In this document: piece after piece, positions 49,048-59,815 of the stretch
Layout of the letters: the number at the start of each line of letters is the position of its first letter
Numbering within the stretch: position 1 is the stretch's first letter
NCBI RefSeq assembly: GCF_017591425.1
Contig: NW_024467083.1
Coordinates: forward strand, 16,421,001 to 16,485,000
Source of the DNA: Ochotona curzoniae
Taxonomy: Eukaryota; Chordata; Mammalia; Lagomorpha; Ochotonidae
Length of the DNA: 64,000 nt
Direction: 5' to 3'
Notes under the pieces: model-generated
Seen by the model: the letters and a program-made list of their open reading frames with translations, nothing else
Told to the model about the DNA's origin: nothing
The model's database searches: none
Translations under genes and position numbers: made by a program

Positions 49048-49631
49048 GTTTAAATTATCTCCCATCACTTCATAATAAGTGCCCATGACCTCTGATAGGA
49101 TGATTTGTTTTACCTAACAGGTCCAAGTGCAGAGTGCATGTTAGTAATAAGTAAATATTAAAATTCCTACATAAAAGGTATACAGAAATCCAAAAAATCT
49201 AAGTATAAATGACAACCTTAAATATCTCAAGTCATCTCCCAATGTCAGAAAAGAGGTGAGCATTTTTTCAACTTGCAAAAATTAGGTGCCTTCTAAATAC
49301 AGGAAAGACTAGAAGGAAAAAGTACTGGTCCTCAGCTTTTACAGCCAACAAGCCACGTAAATGATAGAGGATGCAAGTCCTCTCAGGAATAAACAGGAGG
49401 AAAAAACAAAAAGATTTCTCTTGTACTGCTTTAACTGTAACAGCAATCCTATCTCACCAGGAAAGTTGCTGCTATGTATTTGGTTGTCACTACTGTGTAT
49501 TGTACTGTTTTTCTAAGCCACCAGGGTGTGAAATTTAACCACATTTTATAGAAGACAAGCCACTTATATAATGTCCCCCACTTCACAGAATTTGATACAA
49601 TGTCTTTCAGCCAACAACAAAAAATAAATGG

Positions 49632-49637
49632 CATTAC
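49632..49637 (-). promoter_or_regulatory. VAV3: 5' splice site of VAV3 intron 2
   Basis: On the minus strand the exon ends AAG and the intron opens gtaatg. The exon side and first four intron bases match the U1 consensus well; intron position +5 is t rather than the usual g, so the site is good but not ideal. Reading through the site runs into 57 further codons and then a stop, which supports the exon ending here. Confidence 0.85.
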
Positions 49638-49754
49638 CTTCCCAAAATCACGAACATCAAACAGGTCAAAGGCTTCGAAGAGTTCACTTTTCCTCATTCC
49701 AAATGTCTCGCAACACGCCGTGAGAAATGTCCTTATGTTCTTCAGACAGAGAAA
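49638..49754 (-). CDS. VAV3: VAV3 exon 2 (part of the calponin-homology domain)
   Basis: Read on the minus strand, this segment is 39 complete codons with no stop, starting [11 protein letters not shown] and ending [20 protein letters not shown] proteins are cytoplasmic Rho/Rac guanine-nucleotide exchange factors acting downstream of tyrosine kinases; the N-terminal calponin-homology domain restrains the catalytic DH domain. By recall of the human protein this is about residues 69-107. VAV3 is favoured because the middle reads [21 protein letters not shown]1 has a KF-GLKRSELFEAF type segment there and VAV2 has LRNSELFDPF. The exon is bounded by AG (complement of 49755-49756) and GT (complement of 49636-49637), and both junctions fall between codons (phase 0). 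Its length of 117 bases keeps frame if skipped. No substitution looks damaging, so I take it as a functional exon. Paralogue assignment rests on memory of the sequences. Confidence 0.95.
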
Positions 49755-49781
49755 CTAAGGAACAGGAGACAAGCATTAGTA
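49755..49781 (-). promoter_or_regulatory. VAV3: 3' splice site and branch point of VAV3 intron 1
   Basis: On the minus strand the intron ends tgtctcctgttccttag immediately before the exon. The heptamer tactaat (complement of 49775-49781) matches the strongest branch-point consensus, with the presumed branch adenosine at 49776, about 21 bases from the intron end. The pyrimidine tract between them is interrupted by purines. This fits a strong acceptor recognised mainly through its branch point. Confidence 0.8.
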
Positions 49782-50399
49782 TACAGAGAACGCCACTGAC
49801 TGCTCGCTCTACTGTCACACTCACACGCATCACAGGGACAAGGGAGAAGCAGCCAGCTCCTGAGGTCACTTGCCAGTGATGCTGGCAGGATACAGGCTAA
49901 GCACCCACCCTCACTCCAGGCTGCCCCAACCAGGGGCAAAGCAGACAAACCTCCACCCAACAAGCTTTCATTCTAATGTGAGAAGACAGGTGAGAACAAA
50001 CGCAACAACATACCAACAGTGGCTGCTTTTCAGCTCCTATGGAGATAAGGACAGCAAGTAAAGCCAAAGGGGACAGGTAAGAAATGCGCATTGCCAGAGG
50101 TGGGGGTGGGAGGAGGCCTGAACATGCTGGCCATTCTAGAGCAGCAGAGATGGGAGGTTCAGAAGGAGCATGCCAGGAAGAACTGTAGAAAAGATAGGAT
50201 AGTAGCCTACCTAGGCATGCTGTACTAAGGCTCCAAGGCGAGGGTGCACGAATATGTCTGACAAAGGACCAGTGGGCTAAAACAGAGTGACTGGGGCAAA
50301 TGGTAGAAGATGAGCTGGAAAGATATGGGTGGATTAGAAGACAGAAGGGTCCTGGTGGACAACTCTTTGCATATGGGAAGCCCCATATTGAGCTAAACA

Positions 50400-51040
50400 A
50401 GGAACAAAATACAATGTTCTGAAGGAGTCTTTACAGACCCCTCTGTTGAATACAGACTGAAACCTGAGCGAAGGTAAAAGGCAGGGAACTGAGGTCAGAA
50501 ACTATTGTGATAATCCAGGGGGAAGAACTATGTGAAGACCAGATGTTAGCATTTTCCCTGTGTCATATCCAAATTACGTGTCAGTCATGCAATGGGGCTT
50601 CAGGCAGGTAGCTGGATACACAAGTTACAGTCCAGGAGATAGGAATGTACTTCAGACAAAGTTGGGAGTGTTAGTAGAGAATATCTAACCATGACAGCAA
50701 CTAGAGGAGAGGACCCAGGAGCTCAGAACTTCACACAAGGAAAGACACAAAGGAATGTGAGAAAGATTGGTGAGGAAGGTGATACAACAGGAGAATGGGC
50801 TTCCAGCCAGCAAAGAAAAGTGTTTCTAGGTGGAGAGAGTGGCAAGCCATGTCAGATGCAAAGAAGATTTACATCGAATCCTGCCGCTAGAACCTAGTGG
50901 TGTGAAGGTTATGGCGAAAGCAGTTTTGGGGAGCAGGGTGAAAAGTTGCTGAGGGGTACAATGGGAAAAGAGGAAACGAGAATAGGATGTAGCCTGAGTT
51001 AGGCTGCACAGGGAAAGAGAAATAGAGGGTTTTAAAAAAC
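50400..51040 (+). mobile_element. L2 fragment (long 3' region)
   Basis: caggcaggtagctggatacacaagttacagtccaggagat and gtgtttctaggtggagagagtggcaagccatgtcagatgcaaag both follow the L2 consensus (gtgtttcaaggaggagggagtgatcaactgtgtcaaatgct). The whole stretch has the purine-rich wording of that region. Lies in intron 1 close to the exon. Confidence 0.72.
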
Positions 51041-51062
51041 AATGGCAGAAATTACAACACGG

Positions 51063-51215
51063 ATTTTTTTATAGATCTTTTTGGAAGACTAAGTTACATA
51101 GAGAAACAGATTAAGTGATTTCATCTATTCGTTCATTCCTCAGATGGCCACAGTAAGCAACGCTTGGGCCGAGTGGAAGTTAGGAGCTTCTTCCAAGTCT
51201 CCCATCTTAAACACA
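51063..51215 (-). mobile_element. 3' half of a C-SINE
   Basis: ttttttatagatctttttggaagactaagttacatagagaaacag, attcctcagatggccacagtaagcaacgcttgggccgagtggaagttaggagcttcttccaagtctccc. The head side after 51215 is missing. Confidence 0.82.
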
Positions 51216-51419
51216 AAAGTCAGAATTTACTTGCAGTGTCCAAAAGACAGATGCCCACAGCAAAAATCACAGTGTCCTCAAAGTAAATTCATTATTTCTA
51301 GAAGTGTTATATGCAGTCCCACACATGAGCCAAAACTTTAGTAATTTTGACTGATGTGAACTAAAAAAAAAAAAAGAAAAAAAGAAAAAATAGCTGTTTT
51401 TCTTAAGAAAAATCCTTAA

Positions 51420-51860
51420 CCCTCAATAAATCAGCAACATTTCATCTTACTACACTTTAAGTGACATCAATATTTTGCCCTGTTTTGGGGGCTTTTAGAA
51501 TGTGAATCCAGCACATTTTACTTATTCTGTATCTGAAACACCCAGAGATTTCATAGGCTCAAACACTGTTTCACCCTTTATGGAAATCTTTCTCAAGGCC
51601 TAAATATTTCAGGAGGGTTAAAAACCACATGGGAAACATCATAAACCCTTTGAAACAAATGCAGCAGCCAATCGCCACATGAAATTTACTTTCACTTTTA
51701 AAAATTCATGAGGGACCTTTACAACACAGACTCACTCTGCATGCAGCTCTCGCACACAGAATTGCTTATTTACAGATTAAAAGCTGTGCATTCCCCCTCA
51801 AGACAGACACTAATTACTCTCTCAGGGATTATGCAACTGCTCCTGGCAATATTTTTTACA
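51420..51860. other. Repeat-poor block, candidate conserved non-coding element
   Basis: It lies between a SINE fragment and unassigned DNA, about 1.7-2.1 kb upstream of exon 2 in gene direction. Contains aaagctgtgcattccccctc, cactaattactctc, ggcaatattttttacataattaagtg and atttactttcactttt. It looks like unique, unscrambled sequence with several TAAT cores. Function unproven. Confidence 0.3.
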
Positions 51861-52454
51861 TAATTAAGTGCCCCACTCATAGCTCACCAAGGAACAAAGC
51901 ATAGCAGCATAGGCCACCCTCTGAAGGTTTCTCAAACTCAAACTTTCCCCAAATGGAAGGAAAATGGCAACTGACTTCCACTGAAGTGCTTTGATCATTC
52001 AAAAACAAATAGTATTGAAAAATAAAAACAGCATGTAATCTAGCTCTCACTGCATACACAGAAGTTTCAAAAGTGGGCCTTCCTCTAAATTCTTGTCTCT
52101 TCACTTTCAGTTCTATTAAATTCAACTAAATACTGGCTCTGAAAAACGTCAGGGTATGCTCTCTCCCAGGCAGTCCTCAAACCTGGTTGCCCTATATTTT
52201 TCATTCAATAGGGTTAAAGTGCCTACCATGCTACATAAACTGAAAATGCTAAAAATGAGACCAGGTTCTATTTCAAACATTGTTTTTAAACTACCCAGGG
52301 AGAAAGTTGAGCTTCTCCCACTGACCTTGCTCTTCACTGGTGTCCAGCTCTGGGCACACACAAGGATGGAACCAATAATGAAGGAGAGTGCTGCTGTCAC
52401 CGTAAATGTCCCAAGCAGAGATGCCCCTGCTAGTGTGCCTGTGTACTGCCTGCT

Positions 52455-52600
52455 TCTAATTTCACACCTTTGTTTTATTTTAAAATTTCAAACCAAAAGA
52501 ACGGTTCAAAGAATAATGGATATAATGGATACTCCATCTACCCAGCCAGGCAATCACTGTGCCATATCTGCTTCTGCATGTATACTTGTACCCTTCATTT
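52455..52600 (+). mobile_element. Possible old L1 3' fragment
   Basis: aaccaaaagaacggttcaaagaataatggatataatggatactccatctacccagcc resembles a segment common in old mammalian L1 3' ends (agaataatataatgaacacccatgtaccc). Weak evidence. Confidence 0.4.
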
Positions 52601-53025
52601 ACCAAGTGTGTCCCGGTCTACTCATTAGAAGTTTTTTAGGCCTCTGTATCACCTGTAGCAGCCTAAAATACACCATCTTCAGAGGTAGTTCATGAGGTAC
52701 TAGACAAATTTGTCTGAAATCCATTCTAAACATTTTACATCTGACCAGAATTTATAAAGTTTTGATAAACCATCTAATCTTGGCTTAGAATTTTTTATTT
52801 TAGTTAAGCTTGAATAGCCAAGGATGTCTAAAATATCAAGTATGTTTCTGTGACAGAGATGGAAGTAGCAGTTGAGCAACCTGTTGATAATGGTTCCTAT
52901 TCTCTCAAGACCCAAAGGACATACATTTAATTCCACTTGAAGATAAACATATCCTGGTACGAGCAGGCTCATAGAAGTTCAGAGGGCCAAGGCTGACCTA
53001 GAAGGACCCAAGTTAATTTTATACT

Positions 53026-53226
53026 CAAGGCCAGCATCTTGGTGTCCATGAGTTAAGCCACCACTGACAGTATCTGTACCTCACACGAGCACTGGCTCAT
53101 ATCTCAACCATTCAACTTCCAATTCAGCTCCCAATGTGTCAGGGAAAGCAGAAGGTGCTTCAGGAACTTGGAGTCTACCACCCATGTAGGAGACCAGAAT
53201 GAAGCTTCAACATGGTCCAGCACATG
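53026..53226 (+). mobile_element. C-SINE ending in a microsatellite
   Basis: aaggccagcatcttggtgtccatgagttaagcc head, ccaattcagctcccaatgtg, taccacccatgtaggagaccagaatgaagc. Its 3' CT-rich part is replaced by the adjacent compound microsatellite. Confidence 0.85.
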
Positions 53227-53240
53227 CATTCATTCATTCA

Positions 53241-53304
<64 letters not shown>
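53227..53304 (+). repeat. Compound microsatellite (CATT)n(CT)n(CA)n
   Basis: About five catt units (53227-53246), seventeen ct units (53247-53280) and twelve ca units (53281-53304) without interruption. The ct block sits where C-SINEs have ctctctctgcctctctg, so it probably grew from the SINE. Confidence 0.97.
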
Positions 53305-53679
53305 AATACCTTAGTATGTCTAATAACACACCTACCAGTGGCCATGACAGGAAATATCAAATCATAGGGATCATAAAGGACCAGGGTAATGGGAAATCTC
53401 TAATTACTCCCTTAATTAGAATATATCTCCCCTTTAAGTAATCTCTAATAGTGAACATAGTTCAAAGATGGGACCACTTCAAGATAGGGCCATACCCCTT
53501 GTAGAGTTGATACTTTTGTTTTCAATTAAAATCTTGCTGATCAATACTGTTTTGATATACTTCTGAGCTGTTTCTTGAAGCAAAGTCAAGGAACTGGGTA
53601 CTGGGCAGTTCTCCCAGACCAGTGCAATTCTTTCAAGATGAAGAGCTGACAATCAAGGATACAGAAAAGTTTAAACAGA

Positions 53680-54240
53680 GCTATTTATTCATTTATCAAA
53701 TATTGAGATGCTTACTATTCGCTGGGCATAAAACACATCCTAAATGAGTTCAAGTCATGAAAGTACTAAATGTTCGTGAGTCTCCCAAGAGATAAGGATC
53801 AGAAAAACATGGTCCAAACTCCACCCTCAAAGCCTAGTCATGGTCAGGCAAAGTATGCTGACAAGCAAGCTATAGGGTCATGCTGCAATTGTCATCTATG
53901 AAGGTGTTACAAAGCCCCTGGGAGTCCTGGAACAGGATCATTTGCCTGGAATAGCTATGCATGAAGTGACACCACAAAGAGGGAGTATCTGAGACAAAAT
54001 GGGAATTGCCAGCGTGGGGACGCAGAGCTAGACTAGGTGGATGGCAGAGGGTGCACTTGAGCAAGTGGCAAGACTGAGCATGCAAACAATGGACACCACC
54101 TTGAATGGGAGCAGTCAGGGAAGGAAACTGACAAGGGAGCTGGGATTACTCAGCATGCCAAAGAGATCCAAGCTTTATCCTGAGACAAACAGTTAAAGGG
54201 TTTTATGTAGGAGAAGGAAATAATTTGCATACCATATTCA
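53680..54240 (+). mobile_element. L2 fragment (3' region)
   Basis: gagctatttattcatttatcaaatattgagatgcttactattcgctgggca matches the L2 segment attcattcaacaaatatttattgagcacctactatgtgc; later ccaagctttatcctgagacaaacagttaaagggttttatgtagg matches agtttggattttattctgag...ggagggttttaagcagg. The order is unusual for one copy, so two pieces may be joined. Confidence 0.7.
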
Positions 54241-54244
54241 TCAC

Positions 54245-56260
54245 TACTGTGATTTTTCTGTGAGTGGTACACACCAAGCTTTATACTAAATATTTATCCC
54301 ATTTACACTTAACAATCCAGTCTAGATTTATTCTTCTCGATATCCTGAGGTTTAGGGTTTTTTCCCAAATTTACGTACAGGATTTGCCAGAGTAATGGAA
54401 TCAGGATTCAAATTCAGACATTCTGGATACAGAGGTCATAGCATCAATTATATATTAGATTAATTCCATTTTTTTTTTGCAGTGTGTAGACTTAAATGGT
54501 TTTCTTTTTATTAGGGAGATAATGCTGTGTAAGCAAGCAATATAAAGATATTCAGGGCACTGTGATATGAATTTGAGGAAATGGTGAGTTATACCAGGAT
54601 GAGGGAAAGAAATGGAACACTCTAGAGGTTAACAAAGAAAGGAAACGGGGGATAACTGATGCAATACAGGTGAGTGGTTCGGGGAACACCAAGAGGAGAC
54701 CCAAGAATCACAGCTGTGTCCTGCATGAGTGCAGTCGGGGCATTCCAGGAAAACGCCAATTCAGTAAATGAGGGTGTAAAGAGGGCACCCTGTGTCAGGC
54801 AATTCTTGTCTTCACAAATGGAAAAGCCCAGCCAATAGATGGCATCTAGTTTCTGTCATGTCTGTTCACGAGTTATGTATTCTAATAACAAGATCATTGC
54901 CTTCAATCTCCATGCTTAGCCTCATCACCACTCAGACATGAAGGGCTTGCTTGTTCCAAGTTGAGGAAAGAATATAAAAGCACTCAATACAGTTGGCACG
55001 AAACCTCCAAAAGATACTTCTCAGACCATTAAGGCCTAAGTCATTGCAAAATTTGCCAGTGTCCTTCCTCAAGGTCCATCCCTGCCCACATTGATTTCCC
55101 CTCTCGGCCTGGGCAACCCCAGAACCTATGAACTGCATCATAAAACAAAATGTTTTTATAAAAAAGATAAAGCTCTCTGGATCAATGTTTCACGACCAGG
55201 AAACTCTCAAGAGTAGGAAGTGCAAGCGGCTTTGCAAGGTGCCAGCAGCCTCTGTTGCCACTTCAGCATGAGGGACACTGATGTTACCAAGGGGAAACAG
55301 GCAGAGCTCACACTGCCCAAGCTTGCAGTCAAAGTGGAAAGCTCTGTCCTATCCCATTACACATCAGGTACCTAGCCTCCCTTCTCTGTGTAGAAGACTC
55401 CCCACTCCATCTCTTCCCAAAGATATGAATGCAAACTTGGTGGTGTCTCTTGTGATTTCAAAGATAAACACCTGCTTCTATAAACCTATTGGCAATCAGG
55501 GATGGGTTGTGTTCACCAAGGTTATTTTAAAAGGAAAAGCATCCATGGCTGATTGTAAAATCTCAGTTGCAACTTAGAAACGGTATCCCGGGGGCACGTT
55601 GGCAATTCCTCACAGCCTCAGAGCAGTGTAGTTTCCCAGCCAAGACACAAGGCAAAGAGGGCCTCAGGCCATCACTTTTAAAGGCTCTCATTACTCCACT
55701 TGAGGAGAGGCCATGCATTTATGTCCTTGGCATAATTCAGATTTCAAGTGGTCCCTGACAGGCTGACTGGCAGTTTTGTGAGGCTCAGAGACTGCTACCA
55801 AGCTCCTTCACCAGCCCTAAAATATAAGGGGAACTTCCAATCAGAGTTAAGCCCCAGCTCAGGCTTTATCAAGTCCCTCCCAGCACCTTCCTGACTCTGA
55901 CCCCTTTTTCTTGCCTTTCCAAAAGGGCTCCAACCAACCACCCTTCACAGAACTTGTCAGGAAAAACAGACAGGAGGGGGATCATCTCTAGATTGTCCTT
56001 TACTGGACCATTCTATTGCTGACTCTTTCACCTAATCTTCTGCCTTCTCTGTCCTGACTGCCTCTTCAAATTCACTAAGTTATTAGTTTATCTCCAAGAG
56101 CTTTTGAAATTTATTTCTGTGGAACTCATCTGTCTTTTCCCACTTTCAGTCAGAGGGTCTCTAACAAGAGGCTTGTTTGTCTGTCCTACAAAGCAATCAC
56201 ATCATGAGATGCCTCCAGAATTCTTTTCTTACACTGCAACTATGAATTCACTAAAAAGCA
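54245..56260. other. Unassigned intron 1 sequence
   Basis: No gene. 54980-56050 is less AT-rich and repeat-poor, with several C-rich words (ctccctcccagcaccttcctgactctgacccc); nothing identifies a promoter or exon. Confidence 0.5.
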
Positions 56261-56261
56261 T

Positions 56262-56520
56262 TTGGGGTTGGCGCAGGGGCTCAACTGATATCCCATAAGG
56301 CTGTCAGTTTGTATCCCTGACTGTTCCACTTCCCATCCAGCTCCATCTTGTGGCCTGGGAAAGCAGGAGAAAACGGCTCAAGTCCTTGGCCCCCTTCACC
56401 CATATGGGAGACCTGGAAGAAGCTCCTGGCTCAGCTATAGCCATTGTGGCCATTTGGGGGAGTGAACCAGTGAGATGGAAGATCTCTTTAAATCTGCCTT
56501 TCAAATAAAAATAAATCTTA
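56262..56520 (+). mobile_element. C-SINE, moderately young
   Basis: ggggttggcgcaggggctcaactgatatccc is a shortened head; gttccacttcccatccagctcc, ggctcaagtccttggccccc, ggccatttgggggagtgaaccagtgagatgg and tctgcctttcaaataaaaataaatc are well kept. Confidence 0.93.
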
Positions 56521-57029
56521 AGAGACACATTGAACAACATTCATAATGTAAGGGTTTTTATTTTTCAACTTATCTAAAAATGATGGTGTTGTGAGATAGT
56601 TAATACCAGGAAAGCTCATAAATGTCAAAAAAAAAAATGCACTGCCCCTACTGCACAACACCTGACATACAGGAACTATGCTCTGCTGTAAGCCACCTTC
56701 CCAACATTGCTTCATGAAAGATGTCTGAGCATACAGGCTCAATCTGTCTCAAGCGTAAATCACAAGATCTTTTATAACAGACATTAGAAACAAATCAATA
56801 AATACCTAAGTAACTAGAGAAAATTAACCACCATTCCTTGGAAGCAAGAGAAACCAAGAGGGAAGCCAGGAAACTAAGTGAAATTTTACATTAAGTTGTG
56901 TCCATATGCTCTAACACGTTTGTGTGGCAAGTGCTTATTGTTAATAGCATCCAGAATATTCTTACAAGAAGCTTAATTTGATTTTAAATAACATAATTAC
57001 ATCATTTATCACAATAATTCTTTTGGATA

Positions 57030-57770
57030 AAAATGTGTCCAATACCAGAAGTGATCAGGCAGTTGTATCTACCAGTATGTGCATTGGCTGGTTCGGGTGA
57101 CAGGCCAAACCTGACCCTGAGGACACTCAAGAAGGGGATTCTTGGAGGACTTCCTAGCAAGACCACTGGACTTAGACCAACCACAGGGAAAAATCATAGG
57201 GTGTATGGTCTGATCTTGGAGTGCATGTGTCATGTCAGGACAGTTGATTACACCTATGCAGTGGACAACATACCCAGATACACAGTGGGGACATGACAGC
57301 CAATTCGTTTACCCTAGCAGAGGACACCAAGCACTGTATCAGAGAATGGGAAGTAGAACAGGTCGAACCACTCTGATCAAGCTTTGCAGCACGTTCTTGG
57401 TCTGTGGATGCACTACGATAGACTTGGTCAGCCACTAGGCCTTGAAAAGATTCATTCAAACATGGTACCAGAAGCTAACAATGTCTCAGAACCATCAAAA
57501 CCACTCAAGTAACACCATCTGAGCATTATTCCCCAAACTGGCATCTCTAAAGCATCAAATGACCATCCCGTATCCCCTGGTGCTGATACAGCTTGACAGT
57601 CCTTCTTTCTTCCACCAAAGACATAGGAGAGTAAATAAAAATTCAAACATTTGTTTCACCCTGCTTCTTCCATACCTCAACCCTGACCATCCTAATTGGA
57701 GACCCATATGGAGATACTTCCTTCAACTATGTAAACAATATTAATAAAATAAAAGAGCCCAATGTTAAAT
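57030..57770 (+). other. Unassigned block with an A-rich end, possible interspersed repeat
   Basis: From tgtgtccaataccagaag to caatattaataaaataaaa the sequence has fewer homopolymers and more even base use than its surroundings, and closes with an A-rich stretch containing aataaaataaa. Open frames of 60-87 codons on both strands have no recognisable domain. Could be part of an old L1 5' region or another retroposon; no flanking duplication was found. Confidence 0.3.
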
Positions 57771-58364
57771 AAGCAGCCATTTTCATTCAAGCTTTTTAAT
57801 AATTTCCTAGGAAATCTAAGTGCCAGGAATTTGTCTTCTATGTCCATGTTAAATTCTTCCATAAGTCCATTATGTGAAAAAAAATCCAGCTATATCCCTT
57901 CTATGGCAAACACTTATACAATATATTAACCATCTATCTTAGTGTTTGATTCAAAATGCTTGACTACTGCTCACAATATAGGAGTCCCACTTCTGAATGG
58001 TGATACTGCAGTCTACACAAAAGCTCACGGACTTGGCATTTCATGATCCCCATGTAATCTGATATCCTGGCTAGGACTATATAGAAGTATGTATATTTAT
58101 ATCTGTACATGGACACAAATGTGACACACATGCCCATTTTGTTACCAAGCAGAGAATATTTTAAATGAGATGCATCTTAATTTTATAAATATCAATTTGG
58201 GTTTCAACCAGTCTTACTCTGGTTCTATGTTTAAAAACATTATAAATATCCACAAAAGTCAGATTCAAGAATACCAACTGAATTCCCATATATAAAGTAA
58301 AAATTAAAGGAATAACCACTTAATCTTGTAACATTCTGCCTACTGGTTATAAAATACGAAAGAG

Positions 58365-58670
58365 GGGCATAATGCAGAAGCCTAGCTGAAGTACTCACTT
58401 TGCATGGGCCATTTGCGTGCTGGCTCAGATCCCACCTGCTCCACTTCCCATCCAGCTCCCTGTATTTGGCCTGGGAAAGCACCAGAGAATGGCCCAAAGC
58501 CTTGGGACCCTGCACCTGCCTGGGAGAGCTCAGGGGAAACTTCTGACTCCCGGTTTTGAATCAGCTCAGCTCTGACCCTTACAGCCTCCTGAGAAGCGAT
58601 TCAATGGAAGGAAGACCTTTCTGTCTCTCCATCTCTTAAAACCTGACTTTCCAATAAAAATAAAACTTTT
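58365..58670 (+). mobile_element. C-SINE with 14-base, one-mismatch target duplication
   Basis: Body tccacttcccatccagctccc, gcccaaagccttgggaccctgcacc; tail cctgactttccaataaaaataaaa. Flanks aaaatacgaaagag (58351-58364) and aaaatactaaagag (58671-58684). The head is eroded. Confidence 0.92.
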
Positions 58671-58821
58671 AAAATACTAAAGAGAATACTGCTATTTACC
58701 GTATCCTGTATTATCTGCTTTATGGAAAAGGGCAAGGCTGTAGCACAACTAATAATGAAGTGGAACATTTCCCAAGTGATTTATATGTAAATATAACTTC
58801 TCTAGGAAGTATGGGTGAGAA

Positions 58822-59118
58822 AGCCCAACACGGTAGCCTAGTAGCTAAATTCTCACCTTGCATTTGCCAGCATCCCATATGGGTGCCAGTTCATGTTGCA
58901 GCTGCTCCACTTCCCATCCAGCTCCCTGCTTGTGGCCTGAGAAAGCAGTCAAGAATGGTCCAAGGCCTTGGGACGCTGTACCCACATAGGAGACCCGGAA
59001 GAAGCTCCTGGCTTTGGATCAGCTCAGTTCCAGCCATTGTGGCCACTTAGGGAGTAAACCAGAAAACAGAGGATGTCTCTGTAAAAGTGCCTTCAAATAA
59101 AAATATATTTTTAAAACA
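58822..59118 (+). mobile_element. C-SINE, moderately young
   Basis: cacggtagcctagtagctaaattctcaccttgcatttgccagcatcccatatgggtgcc head; ccaaggccttgggacgctg, ggccacttagggagtaaaccag; tail cttcaaataaaaatatatttttaaaac. Confidence 0.93.
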
Positions 59119-59815
59119 AAGAAGCCAGCAAGAAAAGTGTTTCGACTACAATCAGTTCAGTGGAATAGAACACTGTTCTAAACTAAAAAACTTGGCAACC
59201 CTCTCCGTTTGCCAGGTACAAAGAAGAAATCTCTTCTATAATGCCTTTCAGTAGGATCCTTATATAACTCCCGAGCAACTATCCTCATGTATATCAGTCA
59301 CTGTTTCCCTGTGTCAAATTGCAATTCATTTTCTGCCCACATTTCTAACCTAATATTCTTGCTGCACCCACACTTCTCCCAATTTAGCATCATCCCAAAA
59401 TTTTATGCAAGTCAAAATACAATCGTCTTTAGAAATGTTACCATTTCCAATGCCCAGATTTTAAATTAAATTCTTCTAGCCAATAGGAAGATGATTTAAC
59501 CTCATATCTAACCAAGGCCCACTCAGTGATCAAACTAAGTTACTTGTCACACAGTTCCCTACGCCAGAGCCAAGATGTGCACCAAGGTCTGTCCCTCCTT
59601 AGATTCATCCCTCTGTACTGAGTGCAAGAGTGCAAGAATGCGAGAGACTGGCCTTAAATGAGACTATGTACAGAATGTCAAAACTAACCAAACCTATATA
59701 CTTTTGCACCCAATGTAGAAGATAAGTGCTTGAAATGTTGCAGCATCTAAAAGAACAGCATTAAAGCTAAGTGGAAAAACCACGAATAGCTAGAACCATC
59801 CTGAATAATTAGTAA

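Larger units (their letters stand above)
1..49637 (-). other. VAV3: VAV3 intron 2 (partial)
   Basis: By position this is downstream of exon 2 on the minus strand. I looked for the next VAV3 coding segment (the VIETLS...PFPTEE part and the acidic region after it) among the minus-strand frames and did not recognise it, so the intron probably continues past base 1. The sequence is repeats plus unassigned AT-rich DNA. That all of it is intron is inference from the known large intron sizes of this gene. Confidence 0.75.

Noticed and set aside
49449..49697. 82-residue frame containing [20 protein letters not shown] as an alternative small protein
   Set aside because: Its N-terminal part is VAV3 exon 2 and the rest is intron read-through past a good donor site.
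52156..52695. 179-codon open frame, the longest in the window
   Set aside because: Hydrophobic, low-information translation with no recognisable motif; overlaps an opposite-strand frame and a possible old L1 fragment. Chance length is plausible in 64 kb on six frames.
11209..53304. CRISPR-like repeats
   Set aside because: The tandem repeats are microsatellites, a minisatellite and a satellite-like array in a mammalian intron; none shows short identical repeats separated by equal unique spacers.
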